64,000 nt of DNA. It comes from Actinacidiphila acididurans. Lineage in GTDB: Bacteria > Actinomycetota > Actinomycetes > Streptomycetales > Streptomycetaceae. Under the pieces are notes generated by a model. The model did no database searches. It saw only the letters and a program-made list of their open reading frames with translations, and had not been told where the DNA came from. Where the stretch lies: contig NZ_JADKYB010000002.1 in NCBI RefSeq assembly GCF_016918855.1, positions 310,001 to 374,000 of the forward strand, read 5' to 3'. This document shows, piece by piece, positions 44,486 to 53,475 of the stretch. Made by a program: the position numbers and the translations under genes. Every line of letters begins with the position of its first letter. The first letter of the stretch is position 1.

Positions 44486-45232
44486 ATGGAGAATCCGGCA
44501 CCGTACATGCCTTACATATGGCCGGCCAACGAGCTGGAAGAGGTGCTCAGCGCGAGCGTGGGCAATCCCTCGGCCACCCCCCGGCTGCTGGAGGTGCTCG
44601 GCCGGTCCGAGGTGTGGGTGCCGCTGCCCAACGGCGGCACGCCGGACGCGACCGACCTCGATCTGCCCACCGTGGAGCTCGGCGGCGCGCCGTACGTGCC
44701 GGTGTTCAGCTCCGAGCAGCAGTTCCGGCAGGCCGCCGAGGGCATGTCGTGCACGGTCGCGCCGGTGACGGAGTTCGCCCGCGGCCTGCCGCCCATGGTG
44801 GGGATCGCGGTGAACCCGGGCGGGGCGGTCGGGGTGCCGCTGCCGCCGGCCGCGGTGGCCGAGCTGTGCCGTCCGGTACGTGGCCGGGACATGCCCTCCG
44901 GCGCCCGGGTGCGGCTGTGGCAGCCGGACCACGCGGACGAGCCGGTGGACTTCCTGGCCGCCGCCGCGGCCGAGTTCGCCGTGACTCCGGTGGTGCTCAG
45001 CGCCCGCCGCGCGCTGGCCGCGGTGGAGGAGGAACCGCCCGCGCTGTTCGTCGGGGTGGAGCTGGACCGCTGGCAGGATGAGGACCGGGCCGCCGCCATG
45101 GACGCCCTCGGCCGGGCCCTGGGCGCGGTGCCGCTGCCCTGGCAGGTGCACCTGATCCTGCTCGACGTCGCCCAGGACCCGGTGGGGGACTGGATGCTGG
45201 AGGCCGTGCGGCCGTTCTACGGCCGGGACTGA
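44486..45232 (+). CDS. SseB-like (enhanced serine sensitivity) protein
   Basis: A 248-residue protein with an N-terminal SseB domain: NELEEVLSASVGNPSATPRL, SEVWVPLPNG, YVPVFSSEQQFRQAAEG, VGIAVNPGG. The C-terminal half (about 150-248) is the SseB_C-type region with LFVGVELDRW and VHLILLDVAQDPVGDWM. SseB was named from serine sensitivity in E. coli; its biochemical role remains unclear, though other SseB-domain proteins act in protein secretion and envelope contexts. ATG 44486 follows AAAAGG by 7 bases. It diverges from the riboswitch-gcvT operon and is followed by a second SseB-like gene, linking them to serine/glycine homeostasis by position. Confidence 0.8.
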   Translation: MENPAPYMPYIWPANELEEVLSASVGNPSATPRLLEVLGRSEVWVPLPNGGTPDATDLDLPTVELGGAPYVPVFSSEQQFRQAAEGMSCTVAPVTEFARGLPPMVGIAVNPGGAVGVPLPPAAVAELCRPVRGRDMPSGARVRLWQPDHADEPVDFLAAAAAEFAVTPVVLSARRALAAVEEEPPALFVGVELDRWQDEDRAAAMDALGRALGAVPLPWQVHLILLDVAQDPVGDWMLEAVRPFYGRD

Positions 45233-45477
45233 GCCGGGCCTGAGCCGGAACCGGGCCGCCCGCGCGCGGCGGCCCGGCGCCGGACCGCGGACCGTACCGC
45301 CGCAGGTCCGGGAGGGGTCCGGGCGCCGCCGGCGTATACGGGTTGTATAGGGCTCATTTAGACGCGACGGCTTGAGTCGATCAGCGTTCCGTCGGGAACA
45401 CTCGACCTGATTTGATGGCCGACGAGAAACGACGAGACACGACAAGACGACCCGACGAGGGGAAGGGGCGGTCCCAC

Positions 45478-46248
45478 GTGATCGCGGGCGCGCAAGGCGG
45501 CGCGGCGGCCGGGCATGTGGAGCAGATGCTGCTCCAGGTGGCACCCGGCCGCTTCGACGCGTACGAGAACCTGCTCGCGTCACTGGCCGGGGGACAGGTG
45601 TGGATGCTGCTGTGGCACGGCGCCCCGGGCTCGCCGGACGCGCAGTACGGCAGCATGGAGGTCGACGGCCACGGATACGCGCCCTGCTTCACCTCGCCGC
45701 GGGAGCTGGCCGCCAGCGGCTGGACCCGGGAGCACGAGGTGGTCTCCGGCCGGGACGTCGCGCTGACCCTCTACCCGGATCGGTGCGGCCTGTGGCTGAA
45801 TCCGCACGCGGCCGGCGGCGGGGTCGGCATCCCGTGGCTGGATCTGCGGCGTATCGCGGTCGGCCTGGACCTGCTGCCGGCCGGACCGCTGCGGATCGCC
45901 GAACCGACCCTGCAGATCCCGCAGTTCTACGCGCTGCTGGCGCAGGCTGCCGGGCGCACTCCGGCGGTACGGTCGCTGCGCCGCGCCTGGGTGCAGCCGG
46001 CGCTGGGCGAGCCGTATCTGGCGGTCGGCGTCGAGGTGTACGACGGGACGCCGCGGGCGGTGGAGTCGGTGCGGCGGATGATGCAGCAGGCCGTCGGGGG
46101 CGTCCCGGACGGTGTCGCGGTCTCCACGGTGGCGATGGCCGATCCGTACGACCCGGTGGCGATGTGGATGCGGGCCGCGGGGCCGCCGTTCTTCGACCGT
46201 GAGGCGTACGGCGGCGGGCCGGCGTGGGGGCCGGCGCGCGGCTACTGA
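45478..46248 (+). CDS. SseB-like protein, second copy
   Basis: A 256-residue paralogue of the preceding gene product. Similar landmarks are VEQMLLQVAPGRFDAYENLL, VWMLLWHGAPGSPDAQYGSM, YAPCFTSPRELAASGW, LTLYPDRCGLWLNPHAAGGGVGIPW (the SseB-type pocket), and a C-terminal SseB_C-like part with LAVGVEVYDG and VAMADPYDPVAMWM. GTG 45478 is chosen because GGAAGGGG lies upstream and the residues before it are low-complexity; an ATG at 45412 would add 22 residues. A 245-bp gap separates it from the first copy and contains short AT-rich patches that may hold a promoter. Function unknown. Confidence 0.72.
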   Translation: MIAGAQGGAAAGHVEQMLLQVAPGRFDAYENLLASLAGGQVWMLLWHGAPGSPDAQYGSMEVDGHGYAPCFTSPRELAASGWTREHEVVSGRDVALTLYPDRCGLWLNPHAAGGGVGIPWLDLRRIAVGLDLLPAGPLRIAEPTLQIPQFYALLAQAAGRTPAVRSLRRAWVQPALGEPYLAVGVEVYDGTPRAVESVRRMMQQAVGGVPDGVAVSTVAMADPYDPVAMWMRAAGPPFFDREAYGGGPAWGPARGY

Positions 46249-46360
46249 CCGGCTGCTCACTCGCTGCCGACCTGCTGCCGGCTGCGTGACTCCGGCCGGG
46301 CCGGGGGCACCTCCCGTGCCGAAGGCCATGGGGGAAGGCCGATCCGGGCACCACGGTCCG

Positions 46361-47956
46361 TCAATCGCCGTGCCGCTTGTGTTCCTTGTGCTCCTTGTGT
46401 TCCTTGCGCTTCGGGCCGTTCCCCGAAGGTCCATCGGGTGCCGCCTCCAGGGCCGCGGCCATCAGGCCGAGCGGCGGGCTGCCCAGCCCGAGCAGCGCGG
46501 CGTGGAAGCGCGGCAGCGAGAAGTCCCGGCCCCAGGCCTTGCGGGCCTTCTTCCGCAGCCGCATGATCTCCAGCTTGCCCCAGGTGTAGCGGCCGTAGCC
46601 GGCGTCGAAGGTGCCCCGGCGGGTCTCGGAGGCGGCCGCGGAGGGGGCCAGGTGGGCGTCGCGGACGAACAGCGCGGTGGCCTCGGCGGGCGAGAGCGTC
46701 CCGGAGTGCAGCCCGATGGCCACCGTGAGCCGGGTGACCCGGACCAGCGCCTCCAGGGCCACGCCGACCGCGAAGCGCGGGTCGCGGGCCCGGAAGCCCT
46801 CCTCCAGGCAGACCTCCTCGACGTAGTGCGCCCAGCCCTCGGTGAAGGCCAGGCTGTGCAGGGAGCGGCGCACCGTGCCCGGCACCCGGCGCAGCGCCCT
46901 GCCGTGCGCGAAGTGGCCGGGGGCAACTTCGTGGACGGTGATCGACGGCAGGCTGGTGCGGGAGAAGACGCTGAGCCACTCCTCGCGCTCCTCGGCCGGC
47001 CAGTCCGGCTCGGGCGGGGTCACGTGGTACCAGGACGGCGCCTCGCGCTCGCCGGGGGCGGCCCAGGTCATCATCGCCATCGCCCAGCGGCGGGAGGCCG
47101 GGGCCGGGCCGACCAGGCACTCCCCGTCCAGGTAGGGCGCCAGCGCGTGGTCGCGGGCGAAGTCGATGACCTCGTCGGTGAGCCGGGCGGCCTCGCTGAT
47201 CACGTGGTCGGCGTCCGGGTGGTCGGCCAGCAGCGCCGGGACCAGCTCGTCCACGCCGCGGTGCGGGTCCAGCGCCCGGCAGGACTCGGTGAGCAGCTCG
47301 GTCAGCCGCTCCCGCTCCCGCTCGGCGGCCCGGGCCAGCGCGTCCAGGTCCACCGGCAGCCCCTCGGCGGCGCCCATCATCGCGGCCAGGGCCGGGCCGC
47401 CCAGCCGCGGGTCGGGGTCGCCGTGCCGCGCGGCGCGCTCCAGGTGCGCCACCAGCCGGGCGTGGGCGCGCAGGGCCGCGGCCTCCTCGGGGCCGTCCGA
47501 CGGGTCCAGGCCGACCGCCAGGCCGCGGGCCGCGCCCAGCAGCGCCTCGGCGACCGGCGCGCTCACCTGATCCAGTGATGCCAGTGATCCGCTGATGGCG
47601 TCCGGCCACTGCGAAAGGTGCGCCCGGCGGGCCTTCCTGCGCTCCTTGCGGCGGGCGTACTCCCGGTCGTAGCAGGCGAGTTCGAGGTTGGACAGGTGCG
47701 GGTACGGGTCGCGGCGGTGCAGCTCCAGCGCGCCGTACTGGACCCTCAGGGACTCCTCGAAGACCGCCAGGTGGGCCTCCTCGCGCGGGTCCTCCAGCGG
47801 GCCGCCGCGGCCGGCCGCGGCGAGGGCGAGCAGGCCCGCCCGCACCCCGTCGGGGGACAGGTCCTGCACCCGCCCGTCGTACTCGTGCAGGCCCGCCATT
47901 TCCCGGGAAACCGGCATCATCAGGTCGCATACCGCGCGCAGGCGATCGTTCACCAC
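46361..47956 (-). CDS. DUF885 family protein, probable zinc peptidase-like
   Basis: A 531-residue protein of the DUF885 family (M32-like metallopeptidase fold). The signature is present: HEVAPGHFAHG (HExxxGH variant with putative zinc His residues, about residue 345) and LAFTEGWAHYVEEVCLEEG with the downstream Glu. Residues 1-330 are largely helical, as in the family. No signal peptide is seen, so it is probably cytoplasmic. The last residues are KRKEHKEHKEHKRHGD, a Lys/Glu/His repeat encoded by a 9-bp tandem repeat near 46380-46405. GTG 47956 is used; GTG 47953 is adjacent. Substrate unknown. Confidence 0.75.
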   Translation of the reverse strand: MVNDRLRAVCDLMMPVSREMAGLHEYDGRVQDLSPDGVRAGLLALAAAGRGGPLEDPREEAHLAVFEESLRVQYGALELHRRDPYPHLSNLELACYDREYARRKERRKARRAHLSQWPDAISGSLASLDQVSAPVAEALLGAARGLAVGLDPSDGPEEAAALRAHARLVAHLERAARHGDPDPRLGGPALAAMMGAAEGLPVDLDALARAAERERERLTELLTESCRALDPHRGVDELVPALLADHPDADHVISEAARLTDEVIDFARDHALAPYLDGECLVGPAPASRRWAMAMMTWAAPGEREAPSWYHVTPPEPDWPAEEREEWLSVFSRTSLPSITVHEVAPGHFAHGRALRRVPGTVRRSLHSLAFTEGWAHYVEEVCLEEGFRARDPRFAVGVALEALVRVTRLTVAIGLHSGTLSPAEATALFVRDAHLAPSAAASETRRGTFDAGYGRYTWGKLEIMRLRKKARKAWGRDFSLPRFHAALLGLGSPPLGLMAAALEAAPDGPSGNGPKRKEHKEHKEHKRHGD

Positions 47957-48348
47957 CAGACCGTACCCCGCTGGGCGTCGCCTAGGCCGTCAGGCCCAGT
48001 GGGGGTCCCCCGGACCGCCCGGCGCAGGAGGTACGCGTCGGTAACGGACGAAGAATCACCACATCACAGTTGCGCATCCCTTCCCTGCCAGGTCTGGCGG
48101 GTGATCGCCAACCCGCACAAGAATCCACCGGCAGAGGGCACGTGTCGTAACCCGTACCCTGTGCACGGTCGGCAGAAACGCACACCTTCCGACACAACTG
48201 CACGTCCAGCAAGGCCAGTTACACCCTGCAGTTCAACCACGTTGGTACCACCCGCAGCATCGAGCAGTACCGCACGACTGATTGAATGAAGCCGCTACAG
48301 CGGCGGGCGCGCGCCGGTAACCCGCCGGCGAGAGGGGTCAGCTTCACC
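47957..48348. other. Intergenic region upstream of the peptide ABC operon
   Basis: 392 bp between divergent genes. It contains GGGGGTCCCCC (near 48001), several short direct words and no reading frame that I can support. It should hold promoters for both the DUF885 gene and the ABC transporter operon; I cannot place them reliably. Confidence 0.4.
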
Positions 48349-49347
48349 ATGACCGCACCGATAGAGACCACCCCTGGGCAGGCCGGGGCTCAGCCCGAGG
48401 CCATCCTTGAAGGGGCGGGCCGGAAGACGATCGAAGGGCGGTCCCTCGGTCGTATCGCCTGGACGCGCTTCAAGCGCGACAAGGTGGCGATGGCCGGCGG
48501 GGTCGTGGTCATCCTGCTCATCCTGATGGCGATCCTCGCCAAGCCGACCGAGGCGATCTTCAACCTCGATCCCAACGCCTTCCACCAGGATCTGCTCGAC
48601 CCCTCCACCACCGTTCCCAAGGGCGGTTTCGGCGGGATGAGTCTGGCGCACCCGTTGGGCGTCGACCCGCAGTTCGGCCGCGACCTGCTGGCCCGCATCA
48701 TCGAGGGCTCCTGGGTGTCGATGGTGGTGGCGACCGGGGCGACCCTGCTGTCGGTGGTCATCGGCGCCGTGCTCGGGGTGATCGCCGGCTACTACGGCGG
48801 CTGGGTGGACAGCGTGATCAGCCGGGCCATGGACACCTTCCTGGCGTTCCCGCTGCTGCTGTTCTCCATCTCCATCTCCGCCTCGCTGCAGGACGGCGCG
48901 TTCGGCCTCAACGGCCTGAAGCTGCGGATTGCCGTCCTCATCTTCGTCATCGGTTTCTTCAACTGGCCCTACATGGGCCGGATCGTGCGCGGCCAGACGC
49001 TCAGCCTGCGGGAGCGGGAGTTCGTCGAGGCCGCCCGCAGCATGGGGGCCCGCGGGCCGTACATCCTGTTCAAGGAACTGATGCCGAACCTGGTCGCGCC
49101 GATCCTCGTCTACTCGACGCTGCTGATCCCGACCAACATCCTCTTCGAGGCGGCGCTGAGCTTCCTCGGCGTCGGTATCGCGCCTCCCCAGGCATCGTGG
49201 GGCGGCATGCTCAATTCGGCCGTCGACGTGTTCTACGCGGACCCGGAGTTCATGATCGTCCCCGGTTTGGCGATCTTCATCACGGTGCTCGCGTTCAACT
49301 TGCTGGGCGACGGACTGCGGGACGCACTGGACCCGCGCAGCAAGTGA
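48349..49347 (+). CDS. Oligopeptide/dipeptide ABC transporter permease (DppC/OppC type)
   Basis: A 332-residue inner permease of the OppC/DppC family. After a cytoplasmic N-terminus with FKRDKVAMAGGVVV leading into the first helix, there is the large extracellular loop (AHPLGVDPQFGRDLLARI) and the transport core. The EAA loop EFVEAARSMGARGPYILFKELMPN contacts the ATPases. It forms a heterodimer with the DppB-type permease encoded at 51347. The last helix ends LLGDGLRDALDPR, a family signature. ATG 48349 is used though its GAGAGGGG lies somewhat far upstream. It is the first gene of a complete five-gene system, an unusual position for the C component. Confidence 0.9.
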   Translation: MTAPIETTPGQAGAQPEAILEGAGRKTIEGRSLGRIAWTRFKRDKVAMAGGVVVILLILMAILAKPTEAIFNLDPNAFHQDLLDPSTTVPKGGFGGMSLAHPLGVDPQFGRDLLARIIEGSWVSMVVATGATLLSVVIGAVLGVIAGYYGGWVDSVISRAMDTFLAFPLLLFSISISASLQDGAFGLNGLKLRIAVLIFVIGFFNWPYMGRIVRGQTLSLREREFVEAARSMGARGPYILFKELMPNLVAPILVYSTLLIPTNILFEAALSFLGVGIAPPQASWGGMLNSAVDVFYADPEFMIVPGLAIFITVLAFNLLGDGLRDALDPRSK

Positions 49348-49462
49348 GCGACGACGGCACCGGCCTCGTCGACACCATGGACCACCGAGAACGATCTGAC
49401 TGGCCTGGCCCGGACGTCCCGCGGCAGGCACCGAGAACACCGATCTGGAGGCTTTCCTCGGC

Positions 49463-51241
49463 ATGAACAGCAGAAAAGCGACAGCGGCGCTGGCGCTTGC
49501 CACGGCACTGGCCCTGGGAGCATCCGCGTGCAGCAGCAGTAGCAATTCCAAGAGCAGCGACAACGGCGGCAAGAAGAGCGGCGGCTCGTCCGCCGCGGCC
49601 GCCAAGGACGCCGCTCTCACCGGCATCGTGAACGCCTCCAGCACCAAGGGCGGCACGGTGACCATGGAGAACTCCGACGTGCCGGACTCCCTGGACCCGG
49701 GCAACACGTACTACGGCTGGGTGCAGAACTTCTCGCGCCTCTACGCGCGTACTCTGCTCACCTTCAAGCCGGCCGCCGGCAAGGACGGCCTCACGGTCGT
49801 TCCCGACCTGGCCACCGGTCTCGGCCAGGCCAGCGCCGACGCCAAGACCTGGACGTACCACATCCGTCCGGGCCTGAAGTACGACGACGGCACGCCGATC
49901 ACCACCAAGGACATCAAGTACGCGATCGAGCGCAGCAACTTCGCGCCCGAGGCCCTGTCCAACGGCCCGACGTACTTCAAGGCGTACCTGCAGGGCGGTG
50001 ACAAGTACCAGGGTCCGTACAAGGACAAGAACCCGAACGGGATCGCGTCCATCGCCACCCCGGACGACACCACCATCGTCTTCCACCTGGCGAAGCCCTT
50101 CGCGGACTTCGACTACCTGGCGACCTTCTCGCAGACGGCCCCCGTCCCGCAGGCCAAGGACACCGGCGCCGACTACGTCAAGCACATCGTCTCCTCTGGC
50201 CCGTACAAGTTCGCCTCCTACGAGGACGGCGTCGGCGCGGACCTGGTGCGCAACCCGCAGTGGCAGCAGTCGAGCGACCCGGTCCGCAAGGCCCTGCCGA
50301 ACGAGATCAAGATCAAGTTCAAGGTCAACGCGAACACGATCGACAACAACCTGATCGCCGGCAACGACACCGTCGACTCCGGCGGCACGGGTGTGCAGTC
50401 CAACACCCAGGCCAAGGTGATCGGTCCCAAGTACGCGAAGAACACCGACGACTCGTACGCCGGCGCCACTTCGTACCTGGCGATCAACCAGAACGTCGCG
50501 CCGTTCAACAACATCGACTGCCGCAAGGCCATCGAGTACGCGATCGACAAGACCTCGGTGCAGACCGCGATCGGCGGCCCGGTCAAGGGTGACGTGGCCA
50601 CCACGCTGCTCCCGCCGACCGTCAGCGGCTACACGAAGTTCGACGAGTACCCGAGCGCGGGCGGCAAGGGCGACGTGGCCAAGGCCAAGGCGTCGCTGAC
50701 CGCGTGCGGCAAGGCGGGTGGCTTCACCACCAACCTGACCGCCCGTAACGACCGTCCCGCCGAGATGGCCGAGGCGACCGCGATCCAGAACTCGCTCAAG
50801 CAGGTCGGCATCACGGTCAACATCAAGAGCTACCCGTCGGGCAAGTACTTCTCGAACTTCGCGGGTGTGCCCTCCTACGTGCACCAGCACCAGCTCGGCC
50901 TGATGCTGACCGCGTGGGGCGCCGACTGGCCGACCGGCTACGGCTTCCTGGACCAGATCGTCGACGGCAGCGCCATCAAGCCCTCCGGCGGCAACAACAT
51001 CCAGGAGCTGAACGACCCGGCCATCAACAAGGCCCTGTCGGACGCCATCGCGAACACCGACGCCACCGCCCGTACCCAGGCGTGGGGTCAGATCGACAAG
51101 ATGGTCCTGGACACCGCCACCGTGGTGCCGCTGATCTACCGCAAGAACCTGCTGTACCGCCCGGACTCGGCGACCAACGTCACCGTTACCCAGGCGTACC
51201 TGGGCATGTACGACTACCTGCTGCTCAGCTCCTCCAAGTAA
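49463..51241 (+). CDS. Peptide-binding lipoprotein (SBP_bac_5 family)
   Basis: A 592-residue extracytoplasmic solute-binding lipoprotein. The lipobox is LGASAC with lipidated Cys23, followed by a Ser/Asn-rich linker. The SBP_bac_5 fold spans about residues 55-590, with VPDSLDPGNTYYGW, GLKYDDGTPITTKDIKYAIER (diagnostic segment), and SSGPYKFASYEDG. It captures peptides and delivers them to the DppB/DppC permease. ATG 49463 follows GGAGG by about 12 bases. It lies 115 bp after the permease gene; its own promoter or leader processing may give the higher level usually needed for binding proteins. Confidence 0.9.
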   Translation: MNSRKATAALALATALALGASACSSSSNSKSSDNGGKKSGGSSAAAAKDAALTGIVNASSTKGGTVTMENSDVPDSLDPGNTYYGWVQNFSRLYARTLLTFKPAAGKDGLTVVPDLATGLGQASADAKTWTYHIRPGLKYDDGTPITTKDIKYAIERSNFAPEALSNGPTYFKAYLQGGDKYQGPYKDKNPNGIASIATPDDTTIVFHLAKPFADFDYLATFSQTAPVPQAKDTGADYVKHIVSSGPYKFASYEDGVGADLVRNPQWQQSSDPVRKALPNEIKIKFKVNANTIDNNLIAGNDTVDSGGTGVQSNTQAKVIGPKYAKNTDDSYAGATSYLAINQNVAPFNNIDCRKAIEYAIDKTSVQTAIGGPVKGDVATTLLPPTVSGYTKFDEYPSAGGKGDVAKAKASLTACGKAGGFTTNLTARNDRPAEMAEATAIQNSLKQVGITVNIKSYPSGKYFSNFAGVPSYVHQHQLGLMLTAWGADWPTGYGFLDQIVDGSAIKPSGGNNIQELNDPAINKALSDAIANTDATARTQAWGQIDKMVLDTATVVPLIYRKNLLYRPDSATNVTVTQAYLGMYDYLLLSSSK

Positions 51242-51346
51242 GCAGAGCACGCACCGAACGAACCCGAACACCGGAAGGCAGGTGAAGGCTTCGGGGTCCG
51301 CCGGACCGGACGACATCCGGTCCGGCGGCCCCGGCGCCGACCCGCT

Positions 51347-52357
51347 GTGACTGCGTACATCATCCGACGCGTGATCGCCGCGATATTCCTGGTGCTGGTC
51401 GTCAGCGCGGTCACCTTCTTGATCTTCTTCTGGGTGCCCAAGCTGGGCGGGCAGACCACCACTCAGCTCGCCACCCAGTACGTCGGCAAGGACGCCAACC
51501 CGGAGTCCATCGCCGCGGTCAAGAAGAACCTGGGCCTGGACCTGCCCCTGTACGAGCAGTACTGGCACTTCATCAAGGCCATCGTCGCGGGCGCGCACTA
51601 CAAGTTCGGCCCCGACGCCGCCTACTGCCACCGCCCCTGCTTCGGCTACTCCTTCAAGAACCACATCGAGGTGTGGCCCGAGATCAAGCGGCGCATCCCG
51701 ATCACCTTCTCGCTGGCCATCGGTGCCGCGGTGATCTGGGTCGTCTCCGGAGTGGCCATCGGCGTGCTGTCCGCCCTCAAGCGCGGCTCCATCATCGACC
51801 GGCTGTCCATGGGCGTGGCCCTGGCGGGCGTGTCGCTGCCGATCTTCTTCACCGGTCTGGTGCTGCTGGGACTGTTCTCCTACAAGTGGGTCATCTGGAA
51901 GAACGTCCAATACGTCAGCTTCACCTCGAACCCAGCCCAATGGGCCTGGAACCTGGTCCTGCCATGGGTCAGCCTGGCCTTCCTCTATTCGGCGCTCTAC
52001 GCCCGGCTCACCAGAGCGGGGATGCTGGAGACCATGGGCGAGGACTACATCCGCACCGCCCGTGCCAAGGGCCTGCCCGAGCGGGTGGTGGTCGGCAAGC
52101 ACGGCCTGCGGGCCGCGCTCTCCCCGATCGTGACCATCTTCGGCATGGACTTCGGCCTGCTGATCGGCGGCGCGGTGCTCACCGAGAGTGTCTTCTCCTT
52201 CAAGGGCGTCGGCGCCTACGCCGTGGACGGCATCGTCGGCAACGACCTGCCGATCGTCATGGGCGTGACCATGGTCGCCGCCACCTTCATCGTCATCTGC
52301 AACCTCCTGGTGGACCTCCTGTACGCCGCCATCGACCCCCGAGTGAGGTACTCGTGA
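51347..52357 (+). CDS. Oligopeptide/dipeptide ABC transporter permease (DppB/OppB type)
   Basis: A 336-residue permease of the OppB/DppB family. It begins with YIIRRVIAAIFLVLVVSAVT as first helix, followed by a longer than usual extracellular region carrying two Cys (AAYCHRPCFGYSF) that may form a disulfide. The ATPase-contact loop is MGEDYIRTARAKGLPERVVV. The end DLLYAAIDPRVRY is a family signature. GTG 51347 is the start. It overlaps the next gene by four bases (GTGA). It pairs with the C-type permease at 48349. Confidence 0.9.
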   Translation: MTAYIIRRVIAAIFLVLVVSAVTFLIFFWVPKLGGQTTTQLATQYVGKDANPESIAAVKKNLGLDLPLYEQYWHFIKAIVAGAHYKFGPDAAYCHRPCFGYSFKNHIEVWPEIKRRIPITFSLAIGAAVIWVVSGVAIGVLSALKRGSIIDRLSMGVALAGVSLPIFFTGLVLLGLFSYKWVIWKNVQYVSFTSNPAQWAWNLVLPWVSLAFLYSALYARLTRAGMLETMGEDYIRTARAKGLPERVVVGKHGLRAALSPIVTIFGMDFGLLIGGAVLTESVFSFKGVGAYAVDGIVGNDLPIVMGVTMVAATFIVICNLLVDLLYAAIDPRVRYS

Positions 52358-53475
52358 GCACCGAAGGCAGCGGCGAGCAGAAGGTGTCCACCGCCAAGAA
52401 GGAGGACGCGCCGGCCGCGGTCGGCGAACCGGTGGCGGCGTCCGCGCCGCCCGCCGGCGACGCCTTCCTGTCGGTCCGGGACCTGCGTATCCACTTCGAC
52501 ACCGACGACGGCCTGGTCAAGTCCGTCGACGGGATCAGCTTCGACCTGGCGCGCGGCCGCACCCTCGGCATCGTCGGCGAGTCCGGCTCCGGCAAGTCCG
52601 TCACGTCGCTGGGCATCATGGGCCTGCACCGCACCAAGCGGGCCCGGATCACCGGCGAGGTCTGGCTGGACGGCGAGGAGCTGGTCGGCGCCGGCCCGGA
52701 CCACGTCCGCCGGCTGCGCGGCCGCAAGATGGCGATGATCTTCCAGGACCCGCTGTCGGCGATGCACCCCTACTACACGGTGGGCGCGCAGATCGTCGAG
52801 GCGTACCGGGTGCACAACAAGGTCTCCAAGAAGGTCGCCACCGAGCGGGCCGTGGAGATGCTGGACCGGGTGGGCATCCCCGAGCCGCGCAAGCGGTTCA
52901 AGGACTACCCGCACCAGTTCTCCGGCGGCATGCGGCAGCGCGCGATGATCGCCATGTCGCTGGTCAACAACCCCGAACTGCTCATCGCGGACGAGCCGAC
53001 CACCGCGCTCGACGTGACCGTGCAGGCGCAGATCCTGGACCTGATCCGGGACCTGCAGAAGGAGTTCGGCTCCGCGGTCGTCATGATCACCCACGACCTG
53101 GGCGTGGTCGCCGAGGTCGCCGACGACCTGCTGGTGATGTACGCCGGCCGGGCCGTGGAGCGCGGCACCGCCGCCGAGGTGTTCACCCAGCCGCGGCACC
53201 CGTACACCTGGGGTCTGCTCGGCTCGATGCCGCGACTGGACCGGGAGCGCAGCGACCGGCTCAACCCGGTCAAGGGCGCCCCGCCCAGCCTGATCAACGT
53301 GCCGTCCGGCTGCGCCTTCCACCCGCGCTGTCCGTACGCCGCACTGACAGGCGGATCCTCCGAGTCGGTCGTCCCCGAGCTGGCCGAGGTGGGCGCCGGT
53401 CATCTGGCCGCCTGCCACCTGTCGGTGGACGATCGCGCCCGGATCTGGGCCGAAGAGATAGAGCCGAAGCTGTGA
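52354..53475 (+). CDS. Peptide ABC transporter ATP-binding protein (DppD/OppD type)
   Basis: A 373-residue ABC ATPase with a cytoplasmic Ala/Pro-rich extension (about 1-38). Walker [10 protein letters not shown]-loop [16 protein letters not shown], signature [12 protein letters not shown], Walker [14 protein letters not shown], and switch His in [14 protein letters not shown]. The C-terminal oligopeptide-transporter domain contains HPRCPYA, part of the Cys set that may bind an iron-sulfur cluster in this family. Starts at GTG 52354, overlapping the permease stop, and ends overlapping the next ATPase, so the three are translationally coupled. It energises uptake of peptides with the partner at 53472. 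Confidence 0.92.
   Translation: MSTEGSGEQKVSTAKKEDAPAAVGEPVAASAPPAGDAFLSVRDLRIHFDTDDGLVKSVDGISFDLARGRTLGIVGESGSGKSVTSLGIMGLHRTKRARITGEVWLDGEELVGAGPDHVRRLRGRKMAMIFQDPLSAMHPYYTVGAQIVEAYRVHNKVSKKVATERAVEMLDRVGIPEPRKRFKDYPHQFSGGMRQRAMIAMSLVNNPELLIADEPTTALDVTVQAQILDLIRDLQKEFGSAVVMITHDLGVVAEVADDLLVMYAGRAVERGTAAEVFTQPRHPYTWGLLGSMPRLDRERSDRLNPVKGAPPSLINVPSGCAFHPRCPYAALTGGSSESVVPELAEVGAGHLAACHLSVDDRARIWAEEIEPKL

Noticed and set aside
45300..45420. AT-rich promoter (TTGTATAGGG, CTCATTT) before the second SseB-like gene
   Set aside because: Several partial -35/-10 matches overlap and none has both elements at good spacing, so I did not annotate one.
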